Positions 46,435 through 55,181 of a stretch of DNA of 64,000 bases are shown one piece after another. The notes beneath the pieces were generated by a model. The model saw nothing but the letters and a program-made list of their open reading frames with translations. It searched no databases and was not told the origin of the DNA. Every line of letters begins with the position of its first letter. Position 1 is the first letter of the stretch. Position numbers and translations under genes: made by a program. This DNA comes from Hyphomonas adhaerens MHS-3 (lineage in GTDB: Bacteria; Pseudomonadota; Alphaproteobacteria; Caulobacterales; Hyphomonadaceae): assembly GCF_000685235.1 (NCBI RefSeq), contig NZ_ARYH01000003.1, forward strand, positions 186,001-250,000, written 5' to 3'.

Positions 46435-47115
46435 ATGTCGGAACAGGACGACGCACTTCAGGCGACCTATTTTGTCGATAGCGATGACGCGGCGATCATC
46501 GCGAAAGCCCGCACCCTCGCCGATGGGGCCACGGATGATGTGCAAATTGCCGAACGCCTGTTCTACGCCGTCCGAGACGGCTTCCGCTATGACCCCTACA
46601 ATCTCGCCACGGAGCGCGAGGCGTTCAAGGCGAGCAACATTCTGGGCGAAACCGCCACCTGGTGCGTTCCGAAATCGATTGTCCTGACCGCGATGGCGCG
46701 CGCCTCCGGCATTCCGGCGCGCCTCGGCTTTGCCGATGTCCGCAATCACCTGACCAGCGAGAAGCTCACCGAGACGATGGGCACCGACCTTTTCGCCTGG
46801 CACGGCTATAGCGAGCTCTGGCTGGATGGCCGCTGGGTGAAACTGTCGACCGCGTTCAACAAGGAGCTCTGCGACCGGTTCGGCGTGAAGGCACTGGAGT
46901 TCGACCCCGTCGAGGGCGCGCTGATGCACCCCTTCGACGAGTCCGGCCGGCGACATATGGAATATGTCCGCGAGCGGGGCAGCTATCTCGATCTTCCGCT
47001 GGCGGAGATGTTCAGGACCTTCGCCGAAGTCTATCCCGGCTGGGAAATCGGCCCGGACGGCGAAGCCACCCGTGTCGAAGCGGCCCCGGCATCGAAAGAC
47101 GAGCGGTTCCACTAA
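46435..47115 (+). CDS. Transglutaminase-like domain protein
   Basis: The 226-residue protein has a transglutaminase-like (papain-fold) core: TWCVPKSIVLTAMARASGIPAR with catalytic Cys77 and AWHGYSELWLDGRW with His123. The third-triad position reads KLSTAFN, without the usual Asp, so the triad could be completed by Asn or may be atypical. It has no signal peptide and so is cytosolic. Similar proteins in proteobacteria are annotated transglutaminase-like; a protease or amidase role is possible. It stands alone, divergent from the CocE-type gene and convergent with the acyl-CoA dehydrogenase. Confidence 0.82.
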   Translation: MSEQDDALQATYFVDSDDAAIIAKARTLADGATDDVQIAERLFYAVRDGFRYDPYNLATEREAFKASNILGETATWCVPKSIVLTAMARASGIPARLGFADVRNHLTSEKLTETMGTDLFAWHGYSELWLDGRWVKLSTAFNKELCDRFGVKALEFDPVEGALMHPFDESGRRHMEYVRERGSYLDLPLAEMFRTFAEVYPGWEIGPDGEATRVEAAPASKDERFH

Positions 47116-47151
47116 GGCCCCGCCCACCTCCGACACCGGAAATCGCAGCGC

Positions 47152-48399
47152 TTACCAGAGGCCGTGCTTCTGCACTTCGGCGCGGCCCACCACCATGTGG
47201 TGCACCTCATCCGGCCCGTCGGCATAGCGCAGGTGGCGCATGTCGGCATACATGCCGGCCAGCGGGAACCATTGCGACATGCCCGCCGCGCCGTGCATCT
47301 GCATCGCCTGGTCGATGATCAGGCAGACCTTCTCAGGCACCATCGCCTTCACCGCGCTGACATAGACCCGCGCTTCCTTGTTGCCGAGCACGTCCATGGC
47401 CTTGGCCGCCTGCAACACGGCAAGCCGCATGGCGTTGATCTCGATCCGGGCGCGCGAGATCACTTCGAGGTTCTTGCCGAGCTTGGCGATCGGCTTGCCG
47501 AAGGCTTCGCGCGTGCCGGCGCGCTTGATCATCAGCTCCAGCGCGATCTCTGCCTTGCCGATGGAGCGCATGCAGTGGTGGATACGGCCCGGCCCAAGCC
47601 GCACCTGCGAAATCTCGAAGCCGCGCCCGACGCCCAGCAGCACATTCTCCTTCGGCACACGAACATTATCGAACCGCAGATGCATGTGGCCGCGCGGGGC
47701 ATGGTCTTCGCCCATCACTTCCATACCGCCCAGGATTTCCACGCCGGGCGTGTCCATCGGCACGAGGATCTGCGATTGCTGTTTCGAGGCTTCCGCGTTC
47801 GGGTCCGTCTTGACCATGACGATCATGATCTTGCAGCGCGGATCGCCCGCGCCGGAGATGTAGAATTTCTCACCATTGATGACCCATTCATCCCCGTCCA
47901 GCACAGCGGTGGTGGAGATGTTCTTGGCGTCGGATGAGGCGACCCCCGGCTCGGTCATCGCATAGGCGGAGCGGATCTCGCCATTGAGCAGCGGCTCCAG
48001 CCACTTCTCCTTCTGTGCCGGTGTGCCGACCCGTTCCAGCACTTCCATATTGCCCGTGTCCGGCGCCGAACAGTTCAGCGTTTCCGAACCTTGCGGATAC
48101 TTGCCGAGCTCCGCCGCGATATAGGCATAGTCGAGATTGCTCAGCCCCACGCCCGTCTCGGCATCCGGCAGAAAGAAGTTCCACAGCCCCGCTTCGCGCG
48201 CCTTGGCCTTGGCCGCTTCCAGCAGCTCCAGCTGGCGCGGATGCCAGGTCCAGCGGTCTTCCTTCTCCTTGTTCAGGGCCGCGAACTCCTCCTGCCAGGG
48301 CGCGACATTCTCTTCGAGGTGCTTTTTCACCCGCTCGAAAAGCGGCTTCGCCTTCTCCGACATGGTCAGGTCGAAAAGCTCGGTATTCAGCTCGGTCAT
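47152..48399 (-). CDS. Acyl-CoA dehydrogenase
   Basis: The 415-residue flavoenzyme has the ACAD middle domain AYAMTEPGVASSDAKNISTTA, GDEWVINGEKFYISGAGDPRC, and the C-terminal helical domain REAFGKPIAKLGKNLEVISRARIEI with AMQMHGAAGMSQWFPLAGMYADMRHLRYADGPDEVH. It introduces the alpha-beta double bond into acyl-CoA, passing electrons to ETF. The subtype resembles ACAD10/11-like enzymes; the acyl chain preference cannot be told. It is monocistronic and away from the beta-oxidation operon at 57983-63738. Confidence 0.9.
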   Translation of the reverse strand: MTELNTELFDLTMSEKAKPLFERVKKHLEENVAPWQEEFAALNKEKEDRWTWHPRQLELLEAAKAKAREAGLWNFFLPDAETGVGLSNLDYAYIAAELGKYPQGSETLNCSAPDTGNMEVLERVGTPAQKEKWLEPLLNGEIRSAYAMTEPGVASSDAKNISTTAVLDGDEWVINGEKFYISGAGDPRCKIMIVMVKTDPNAEASKQQSQILVPMDTPGVEILGGMEVMGEDHAPRGHMHLRFDNVRVPKENVLLGVGRGFEISQVRLGPGRIHHCMRSIGKAEIALELMIKRAGTREAFGKPIAKLGKNLEVISRARIEINAMRLAVLQAAKAMDVLGNKEARVYVSAVKAMVPEKVCLIIDQAMQMHGAAGMSQWFPLAGMYADMRHLRYADGPDEVHHMVVGRAEVQKHGLW

Positions 48400-48795
48400 G
48401 GTCCGTTTCCTCTGTTGCCTCTGATCTCTGAAACCACTCTGCGCGGCTTCCGGACCACAGGCAACGGAGCAGGAAGTCTCACCTTGCGGCAGGTGGGTGG
48501 ATCTGAACTATTCGAGAGCCTCGAGTCAGCCGCCGCGCGAACTGCAGCGTGGGTTGAGGCGCTGTCGACACCCATCAGAGATACATGTGGTTTGGTAGGC
48601 ATTGCTTCGCTCAACCCATCCTGCCAGCTCGAGTGAGCCCGGACTTCGAAGATGAATGCCCCACTTGAATTGGCAAAATTCTCGACGAAGAAAACCACGC
48701 TCGCCGATCACGAGTAGCGGAGAGGCATTAGTGGTCGACTTGCTGGTCGATGAGCGGTTAAAATGTAACTAGAAGTAGGACGGGGATTGAAATCA
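48400..48795. other. Intergenic region with a degenerate inverted repeat, leading into the A+T-rich island
   Basis: No credible gene is seen in these roughly 395 bases. TGGGTTGAG (48550-48558) and CTCAACCCA (48610-48618) form a 9-base inverted repeat 51 bases apart, with GCATTGCTTCGCTCAACCCATCC resembling the dispersed REP-like repeats of many proteobacterial intergenic regions. From about 48640 onward A+T rises and the sequence becomes the upstream region of the following membrane-protein gene. Confidence 0.45.
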
Positions 48796-49539
48796 ATGGA
48801 AATCGGGAGCTCCAGCAGCAGCACCAAAACTGGATGGATCAATCAAGTAATACGGCATCCAATCACGATCTCGCTCTACTACGCAGCGGCGATGGTGGTC
48901 GCGCTGGTGTACAGCACTGTTCAATCTGATTTCAATTCTCGTATTTTCGTTTGGTCCGCTCTGGGCGTGGCGGTCCTACTTTTTTCATCCATTTTGGTCA
49001 GCGCACTCTTCTTTCGGATTGGGCGCAAAGAAGAGTTTGAAGACCGAATTGCCGACATGAAAGAGTTCATCAACGCTCAGCACATGGGATGGATCGTAAA
49101 TGACAAATACATTCGTGCGCTTGAGGTCGGATCGAGTGAGACTTGGGTATTCACGAGAAAGCTCCACAATGATCTGGATCAGGCTGGCGAAATTTTTCAA
49201 GCCGTGCGTTCAAATCTCAATGCTGGTCTGAAATATGTCTACTTCGTTCCGGATGTACCGTCTTCCTATGATGTGATTGACCGCTACCGGAAGCTGCACT
49301 CTTTCAAGAGTGGACAGGTCACATTCTACCTGGTTCCGCAGGAGTATTTTGCTTTCTATACAGAAGTTGTTATTTACAATGCCAACAACCCCGAACGCGT
49401 TGGCATCGAGTGGCTGCCTCAAAGTCAGCTAAATTACTATATTGCGATGGATGGCGAGCACACTGACGAACTCGTGGGAATTGGCCGGATGTATGCGGCG
49501 AAATTTCCTGACTACGGAGAGCGTTTCAGTGCTGCATGA
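48796..49539 (+). CDS. Two-helix membrane protein with unrecognised cytosolic domain (island gene 1)
   Basis: I do not recognise this 247-residue protein. It has two hydrophobic helices at about 23-43 and 50-74, then a cytosolic domain from about 77. That domain has alternating strand/helix segments: ETWVFTRKLHNDLDQAGEIF, GLKYVYFVPDV, GQVTFYLVPQEYFAFYTEVVIYNA and RVGIEWLPQS. The pattern vaguely recalls phospholipase D-like or other nucleotide-sensor domains of conflict systems, but the HKD motif is absent; this is weak inference. The start ATG follows GTAGGACGGGG; a TTG 9 bases upstream is an alternative. Codon use is clearly less G/C-biased than that of its neighbours, suggesting transfer. 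The next gene overlaps it by 11 bases. Confidence 0.7.
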   Translation: MEIGSSSSSTKTGWINQVIRHPITISLYYAAAMVVALVYSTVQSDFNSRIFVWSALGVAVLLFSSILVSALFFRIGRKEEFEDRIADMKEFINAQHMGWIVNDKYIRALEVGSSETWVFTRKLHNDLDQAGEIFQAVRSNLNAGLKYVYFVPDVPSSYDVIDRYRKLHSFKSGQVTFYLVPQEYFAFYTEVVIYNANNPERVGIEWLPQSQLNYYIAMDGEHTDELVGIGRMYAAKFPDYGERFSAA

Positions 49540-49780
49540 CGCTATCGGTATTGTAGGCGTTTCTATCGTCTTGCTCGCTTACTTCTTACTGCAGACTGAA
49601 AAAGTTGGCGCACGCAGTGTAATTTACCTTCTCATGAATTTGATTGGATCGCTCGGCGTACTTGTTTCGTTGAGCCGAAACTTCAATTTGGCTTCATTTG
49701 CCATCGAGACATCTTGGGTACTAATTAGCGTTTTTGGCCTAACGACGTTGGTTTATAAACGGTGGCGCCGGAGCCGTTGA
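49529..49780 (+). CDS. CBU_0592-type small membrane protein (island gene 2)
   Basis: The 83-residue protein starts at GTG 49529, within the end of the previous gene, after GGAGA. It has three hydrophobic helices (about 4-23, 31-49, 55-77) and ends with basic KRWRRSR. IGIVGVSIVLLAYFLLQTEKV, YLLMNLIGSLGVLVSLSRNF and SFAIETSWVLISVFGL match the CBU_0592 family of small integral membrane proteins, of unknown function. The 11-base overlap with the gene before suggests coupled translation. Composition is A+T-rich like that gene. Confidence 0.75.
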   Translation: MLHDAIGIVGVSIVLLAYFLLQTEKVGARSVIYLLMNLIGSLGVLVSLSRNFNLASFAIETSWVLISVFGLTTLVYKRWRRSR

Positions 49781-49830
49781 CGAAATGGTTGTTCGGTGGG
49801 TCACTTTGTGTTCGCACATACTGTTCGAAA

Positions 49831-50850
49831 CTAAAGCCCCTCCGCCGCCAGCCTCCGGCCGAGCGTGAGGCGCTGGAGGAACCAGAGGGCGCTGCCGAAA
49901 ACCGTCAGTCCAAAGAACGCAAACATCGCGAGGCCATCCGGCACGTTCATCGCCGCCAGCGCGCAGGTCCAGCTGAAAACCCACCAGAGTACGGCGACGG
50001 GAATGTGTTTCCAGCCGCTTCGCAGGAACAGCTGGTAGGCATGGTCGCGGTGGGCCGTCATGACCGACTGGCCGTTCTTCGCGCGCCACAGCACGGTCAG
50101 CACCACATCCACCAGGAATGGCAGGAACAGGATCGCGGCGGTCCAGATGGTCGACACGACGCCGACGATGATGCCCGCCCCGCCGAACAAGGCACCAATG
50201 CCGAAGGCCCCGGAATCCCCGGCATAGAGCTTGCCCGGCAGGTTCCACGCCAGGAAGCCGAGAATGGCCAGCGATGCGGTTACGCAGAGAAAGGCAAGGT
50301 CCGGCGCCGGGCCGGGAAAGGGCTGGGACGGGTCCACCCGCCACAGCACGCCCGCCGCCCCCAGCAGCATGATCGCGGAAGACCCCATGGCGAGGCCGTT
50401 GGAGCCGTCCATGAAGTTCACGCCATTCATGGTGACCAGCAGCCAGAAGGCGACCCCCGCCATGACCAGCGGCAGTGGCAGGCTGGCCAGGCGCAGGCCG
50501 GGGTCGAGCACGGCGAAACTGATTGCCAGGGTGGCCGTCAGCACGAGTTTCAGCCACGCGCTCATGCCCCATTTGTCGTCCACAAAACCGATGGCCCCCG
50601 CCGCCATCGTGATGGCCAGAACGGTCTGTGTGCCATTGTGCAGCCAGTAATCGGACAGCAGCCCGGCCTCGCTCGCCAGCCACGCGGAAACACCCAGCGC
50701 GATGAGGATGGCGACGCCGCCGGAACTTGGCACCGGCGTCTTCTGAACCTTGCGCCCGCCATCCGGTGCATCGTCAATCCGTATCAGGAACATCATGCCG
50801 CACAGGGCCGCCGATAACAGGACCGGCCCCATCAGGCGAATGAAGGTCAT
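49831..50850 (-). CDS. MraY/WecA-type phospho-sugar transferase, undecaprenyl-phosphate acceptor
   Basis: The 339-residue polytopic protein has the PNPT motifs: FVDDKWG (Asp91-Asp92), TMNGVNFMDGSNGL (140-153), YAGDSGAFGIGALFGG (209-224) and AHRDHAYQ (266-273). It transfers a sugar-1-phosphate from a UDP-sugar to undecaprenyl phosphate in the inner membrane. HRDH points to WecA/TagO-like rather than MraY, so it would start an O-antigen, capsule or similar polymer; the sugar is unknown. No polymer gene cluster is adjacent. ATG 50850 is preferred over one 48 bases upstream, which would overlap ispE. ispE ends 11 bases before. Confidence 0.88.
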   Translation of the reverse strand: MTFIRLMGPVLLSAALCGMMFLIRIDDAPDGGRKVQKTPVPSSGGVAILIALGVSAWLASEAGLLSDYWLHNGTQTVLAITMAAGAIGFVDDKWGMSAWLKLVLTATLAISFAVLDPGLRLASLPLPLVMAGVAFWLLVTMNGVNFMDGSNGLAMGSSAIMLLGAAGVLWRVDPSQPFPGPAPDLAFLCVTASLAILGFLAWNLPGKLYAGDSGAFGIGALFGGAGIIVGVVSTIWTAAILFLPFLVDVVLTVLWRAKNGQSVMTAHRDHAYQLFLRSGWKHIPVAVLWWVFSWTCALAAMNVPDGLAMFAFFGLTVFGSALWFLQRLTLGRRLAAEGL

Positions 50851-50861
50851 CGCTTCCCAGC

Positions 50862-51755
50862 TCACGCCGCATCTCCCAGCGAGGTTGCCCTTATCCACCA
50901 GTCCGGCCGGTCTGCGCTGAGCTGCGCTTCAGCCCGGCGGGCGGCGTCTTCGGTGTCGAACAGGGCGAAACAGGTCGCGCCCGATCCGCTCATGCGGGCC
51001 AGCAGGACATCTGGCAAGGCCTGCAGCGTGTCCAGCACACCGGCGATCTCCGGCACGGCGGCGATCGCCGGGGCCTGAAGGTCGTTGCGCTGGTTGCCCA
51101 GCCAGTGGACGAGATCCCAGACGCGCTCGAATGGCGGCACGGCGCCGAACTCGCGGAAGCCGGCGCCGCCGCCTGCTGCGTCATAGGCGCGGAAGACGGG
51201 CCCGGTCGGACAGGCAAGTCCCGGATTGACCAGCAGGGCCGGCACGCGCGGCAGGTCCGGCGCCCGGCGGATCCGTTCGCCCTCGCCCTGCATCAACGCG
51301 GTGTGGCCTTGCAGCGCGACCGGGACATCGCCGCCAAGCGCCGGAGCGATCTTGTGGGCGGCGGCGGTGTCTGTGCCCCAAAGGTCTGTCAGAAGGCGAA
51401 GCGCCGCGGCGGCGTCGGCAGAGCCGCCTCCGATGCCTGCGGCGATGGGGAGGTGCTTCTCGAGGGTGAATGCGGCGCCCTGCGTGGAGCCGGTTTCGGC
51501 CTGCAGCGCCCTGGCCGCGCGAAGCACGAGATTGTCATCCACTGGTCCGATATGATCCGGATTGGTCATGCCTGGTCCGGTTAGGGTCATGGACAAGTCA
51601 TCGCTGATCATGACGGAAAGCCGGTCTGCGGCCGCCTCGCCGGCGAACATGACGAGCGAGTCGAGCGGGTGGCGGCCGTTCGGCTGCACCGGCCCGACAT
51701 GCAGGAACAGGTTCACCTTGGCTGGGGCCAGCGCGCTGTAGTCGTCTGTTTTCAT
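50862..51755 (-). CDS. ispE: 4-diphosphocytidyl-2-C-methyl-D-erythritol kinase
   Basis: The 297-residue GHMP kinase has the substrate segment APAKVNLFLHVG near the N-terminus, the ATP motif LPIAAGIGGGSADAAAALR, and ARMSGSGATCFALF at the C-terminus. It phosphorylates CDP-methylerythritol in the MEP pathway that feeds isoprenoids, including undecaprenyl phosphate used by the transferase next door. The TPR lipoprotein gene ends 5 bases upstream. Confidence 0.94.
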   Translation of the reverse strand: MKTDDYSALAPAKVNLFLHVGPVQPNGRHPLDSLVMFAGEAAADRLSVMISDDLSMTLTGPGMTNPDHIGPVDDNLVLRAARALQAETGSTQGAAFTLEKHLPIAAGIGGGSADAAAALRLLTDLWGTDTAAAHKIAPALGGDVPVALQGHTALMQGEGERIRRAPDLPRVPALLVNPGLACPTGPVFRAYDAAGGGAGFREFGAVPPFERVWDLVHWLGNQRNDLQAPAIAAVPEIAGVLDTLQALPDVLLARMSGSGATCFALFDTEDAARRAEAQLSADRPDWWIRATSLGDAA

Positions 51756-51760
51756 TTGGT

Positions 51761-53515
51761 TTAAGGCCGGTTTGGCAGGGGCTGTTCGGACTCTGCCTTG
51801 ACCACGGCAGGCTCATCCGGCCCCTTCAGCAGCTTCACCTCGATGCGGGCCCGCTCCTTTTCCGCCGGTTCCAGCTTCAGCGACCGCTCCCACTGGAACT
51901 TCGCCTCCAGCTTCCGCCCGCTGCGCCAGTAGGCGTCGCCCAGATGGTCGTTCAGGGTTGCGTCTGCGGGCTCCAATTCTACTGCTTTTTCAAGGAAGTA
52001 GATCGCGAGCTCGTACCGGCCGAGCCGGTAGTAGGCCCAGCCGAGACTGTCGGTAATGAAGCCGGAATCCGGGTCGTAGGTCAGCGCCGTCCGGATCAGG
52101 TTCAGCCCCTCCTCCAGATGAATCCCCTGATCGACATAGGCATAGCCGAGATAGTTCAGCACCAGCGGGCTGTGCGGCTGAAGCTGCAGCGCCCGCTTCA
52201 GGTCGGCCTCTGCGCCGTCCCAGTCATCCAGCGCGTGGCGGGTCGCGCCGCGCGAAAACAGGAGGCGCCAATCCTCACGGCCCTTCAGGGCATCGTCCTC
52301 GATAATCCCGGTCAGCAGGCGGTTCGCTTCCCGGTACTGCGCCTGCGCCCGGTAGATTTCAGCCAGCTGGACGCGAAGCCCCCGGTCGGGTGCCTGGGCC
52401 AATGCCTGGCGGGCGACCTGCACGGCCTCATCTTCCCGGCCAAGCCCGAGGAGCGCCCAGGCGATCTGCCCGCGAGCCGGCGAATAATAGGGGGATGTTT
52501 CAGGGATTTGCGCAAGCACAGCGATCGCCTCAATTTCCCGGCCGGCTTTCTCGAGGGACTGCGCCCAAAGGCTCCGTGCCTCGTGCAGATCCGGGTCGAG
52601 GGCCAGGGCAAGCACGAAATAGACCGATGCAACATCATCGTCCGTCCGTGTGATCAGGGCAGCTGCCGGAACGTACACAGCCAGGGCGGCCCCTTGCCGG
52701 GACGAGAGGCGCGTGACCTGAATCTCCCGGCCCGCCTGGATATCCTTGCGCAGGCTTTCCAGGGCTGAGTTCTCACCGACCTCTTCACGGAAAGTATTCA
52801 ACAGGGTCAGCGCGCGAGCGCGGTCCCCGTTCGCCGCCAGCAAACGGGCATGCGCATCAAGGCCAACCGCCAGTCGTGCCCCGGAATTCCACAAGGTTTC
52901 AAATGTATCCAGCGCGTCTGCATCACTGTGGGCCGACAACTGAATCAGGCCCATCATATAGAGGGTAGCGCTATCGAGACGCGGGTCGCCGGTCAGCGTG
53001 TCCCGGAGATAGGTTTCAGCCGCCTCCGGCCCGTCCGCGTCAAGCATCCGCCACGCGGATACGCCGCGTGCCACAGTCCGGTTAAACGGACCGAACCCGT
53101 CTTCCGCCAAATAGGCAGCCGACTCGGCATCCTTGCCTTCGGACATGGCCTCGATGCCGAGCGTCAGCCTGACCAGCGTGCCGAAATTCCCGACGCCATG
53201 CGCCTTGTTTGCAAGCTGCACCGCCTGAGGGTAGTCGCCTGACACAAGGGCCGAATAAACGGCGCGCTCCGCGATGCCAGTGGATTCCGGTGCGGTATCA
53301 ATCGACGCGGCGTACCGGCGGGCAGCCTCCCGCGGGTCATTGGTCATCGCGGCGTAGCGGGCAACCAGGAAATCCCCCAGCGCCGCCGCGTCAGCAGGCG
53401 GCGCATGAGCAGAGTCGACGGAAAAGCCGTAGGCGCCGAACCCTGGATAGGAGGCACATGCCGCGCAGCTCAGCGACAGCAGGAATGCGGAAACGGCCCC
53501 GGTTCGTCTCATCAT
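51761..53515 (-). CDS. Lipoprotein with tetratricopeptide (TPR) repeats
   Basis: The 584-residue protein begins MMRRTGAVSAFLLSLSCAAC, a signal with a lipobox-like CAAC (Cys20). Most of the rest is helical repeats; clear TPR units such as LGWAYYRLGRYELAIYFLEKAVELEPADA and LGYAYVDQGIHLEEGLNLI lie in the C-terminal 200 residues, and the N-terminal part has more diverged repeats. It should be an outer- or inner-membrane scaffold in the periplasm. Homologues in alphaproteobacteria lie beside ispE, as here. Its partner is not known. Confidence 0.85.
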   Translation of the reverse strand: MMRRTGAVSAFLLSLSCAACASYPGFGAYGFSVDSAHAPPADAAALGDFLVARYAAMTNDPREAARRYAASIDTAPESTGIAERAVYSALVSGDYPQAVQLANKAHGVGNFGTLVRLTLGIEAMSEGKDAESAAYLAEDGFGPFNRTVARGVSAWRMLDADGPEAAETYLRDTLTGDPRLDSATLYMMGLIQLSAHSDADALDTFETLWNSGARLAVGLDAHARLLAANGDRARALTLLNTFREEVGENSALESLRKDIQAGREIQVTRLSSRQGAALAVYVPAAALITRTDDDVASVYFVLALALDPDLHEARSLWAQSLEKAGREIEAIAVLAQIPETSPYYSPARGQIAWALLGLGREDEAVQVARQALAQAPDRGLRVQLAEIYRAQAQYREANRLLTGIIEDDALKGREDWRLLFSRGATRHALDDWDGAEADLKRALQLQPHSPLVLNYLGYAYVDQGIHLEEGLNLIRTALTYDPDSGFITDSLGWAYYRLGRYELAIYFLEKAVELEPADATLNDHLGDAYWRSGRKLEAKFQWERSLKLEPAEKERARIEVKLLKGPDEPAVVKAESEQPLPNRP

Positions 53516-53565
53516 GAAAGTGTCTCAGTTCGTTTCCGGCCCGGCAAGCGAATTTCCCCGTAGGA

Positions 53566-54750
53566 TCAGCCGGAACGGTCCGCCAGAAGCTTTTCCTGCT
53601 GAATGAAGAAACGATCGATGCCGCGCTTGACGGCATTCATGGATTTCTGGCGGCCAGATCGCGATTGCAGCCGGTTGGCGTCCTCCCGGTTGGTCAGAAA
53701 GCCAAGCTCCAGCAGGACAGCCGGGACATCCGGCGCCAACAGCACGTAAAAGCCTGCATTCTTGTGGGTATCGCGCAGCACAGGCCCGGCCTGCTGCAGC
53801 TCTGGCAGCAGCAATTCGGCAAATTCCGCCGAATGGGTCTTGGTCTCCCGCTTCACCAGATCCTTCAGGATACCGGTGATCGACTGGGCTGTGCCATCCT
53901 CCATCGGGATCTGCCAGTCATTCTTGCTGGCCTCCTTGTCGATCCGGGATTCGCCCCGTGCCGAAATCGTATAGACCGACGCGCCGGAGACGGTTGAGCG
54001 GCCCGCTGCATCGGCGTGCAGCGAGATGAACAGGTTTGCCCCCCAGTTCCGGGCAAGTGTCACGCGGTCTTCAAGCTCAATGAATGTGTCGGTTTCCCGT
54101 GTCAGGCGGACCTCATAGCGCGGGTCTGCCTCCAGCAGCTTTTTCAGCTGGAGCGCCGCCGCGAGCGTGATGTCTTTTTCTTTCTTGCCTGTCACGGCCA
54201 GCGCGCCGGGATCTTTCCCGCCATGGCCCGCATCGACGACGATCACGTATTTCTTGTTGCCAACGCCAGGCTTGAGTGCCGCAACCTCGCGGCGCTGTCC
54301 TGCCTCGTTGAGGGCGGTCAGCGCCTTGGCCAGCTGGCGCATGTCGCGCCGGGCCACGCTGGCGAACCGGGCGCCAGAAACGGTGTCGAGATCGATGATC
54401 ACCCGGTGATCTGTTGCCGTACCGGTGGGCGGGAGGGTCAGAACCCGTGTCACCATCAGCGGCCGATCGAGGCTGAAACGCAATTCAGACCCGCTCACAG
54501 CCCATTCCGGGACCCCGCCCATGCCTTTGCCAGACCGCGCCGTCGTGGCCCCGTGCAAGGGCAGAACGACCGAGCGCCCGCTGGCGCCTTCGACCATATA
54601 AGCCCTCGGATCCTGTGCCGTGTCGGTCCAGATCGTGATTCGGGTTGGCGCGCCGTTGCCCACGACGCGTACATCGCGCACTTCACCGCGGGCCTGAAAA
54701 GCCCCGAGACAAAAGGCAATTGCCAGAAAAATAAACCGAATATTCAACAT
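53566..54750 (-). CDS. N-acetylmuramoyl-L-alanine amidase (AmiC type)
   Basis: The 394-residue protein has a signal peptide (FIFLAIAFCLGAFQARG), an N-terminal AMIN domain (about 22-120) and a C-terminal amidase_3 domain. Zinc ligands are His176 in VVDAGHGGKDPG, Glu191 in KKEKDITL and His245 in FISLHADA; the general base Glu lies in LLELGFLTN near residue 348. It cleaves peptide stems from peptidoglycan, typically at division. The ATG at 54750 fits the signal; an open frame runs 117 bases further. A CtrA-box-like sequence occurs about 75 bases upstream. Confidence 0.92.
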   Translation of the reverse strand: MLNIRFIFLAIAFCLGAFQARGEVRDVRVVGNGAPTRITIWTDTAQDPRAYMVEGASGRSVVLPLHGATTARSGKGMGGVPEWAVSGSELRFSLDRPLMVTRVLTLPPTGTATDHRVIIDLDTVSGARFASVARRDMRQLAKALTALNEAGQRREVAALKPGVGNKKYVIVVDAGHGGKDPGALAVTGKKEKDITLAAALQLKKLLEADPRYEVRLTRETDTFIELEDRVTLARNWGANLFISLHADAAGRSTVSGASVYTISARGESRIDKEASKNDWQIPMEDGTAQSITGILKDLVKRETKTHSAEFAELLLPELQQAGPVLRDTHKNAGFYVLLAPDVPAVLLELGFLTNREDANRLQSRSGRQKSMNAVKRGIDRFFIQQEKLLADRSG

Positions 54751-55181
54751 AAAGTTGATACTCTTACCACCAGAACACAACAAATAGACCGAACGAACAG
54801 CCTCCATAGCAAACCGAACATTAACCCACGATTGACCGGAGCTAATCAGCAACAGCAGCCAATTCACTATTTGACTCTTTTCTTAGTCGGGAAAATTGGG
54901 CACTATCCGGGGCGTAGCCGGATTGCCGTGCTACAACGCAAGTTTCCTTATGACGCGCCAGCGATCCCGGCTCACCCAACACAGGTCAGCGGGCGCCGCG
55001 CTCCGGAAAGCAGAGCAAATGTACCAGGGTGCCGCCCTAAATGACGCTTTTTCAATGCCGCCAAGACGGCATCAAGGCGGACGTGCCAGCACCCATTCCC
55101 TCAATATTCAGACCGGCCAGCTAGACTGCCTGAGGCGAAAACCGCCCGTTACAGCAGCGCCGGATCAAAAGGTTCCTCTAC
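54751..55181. other. Divergent intergenic region amidase / rne
   Basis: These 431 bases should hold promoters for the amidase (minus) and for RNase E (plus) plus the rne leader, which in other bacteria mediates autoregulation. TTGACT lies at 54871-54876 on the plus strand, but no good -10 follows at 16-18 bases. TTAACCCACGATTGA (54821-54835) is one mismatch from the TTAA-N7-TTAA CtrA box. No open frame here looks real. Confidence 0.5.

Noticed and set aside
48526..48711. Minus-strand 61-residue frame before the A+T-rich island
   Set aside because: It reads through the REP-like repeat and resembles the spurious translations such repeats give in other genomes.
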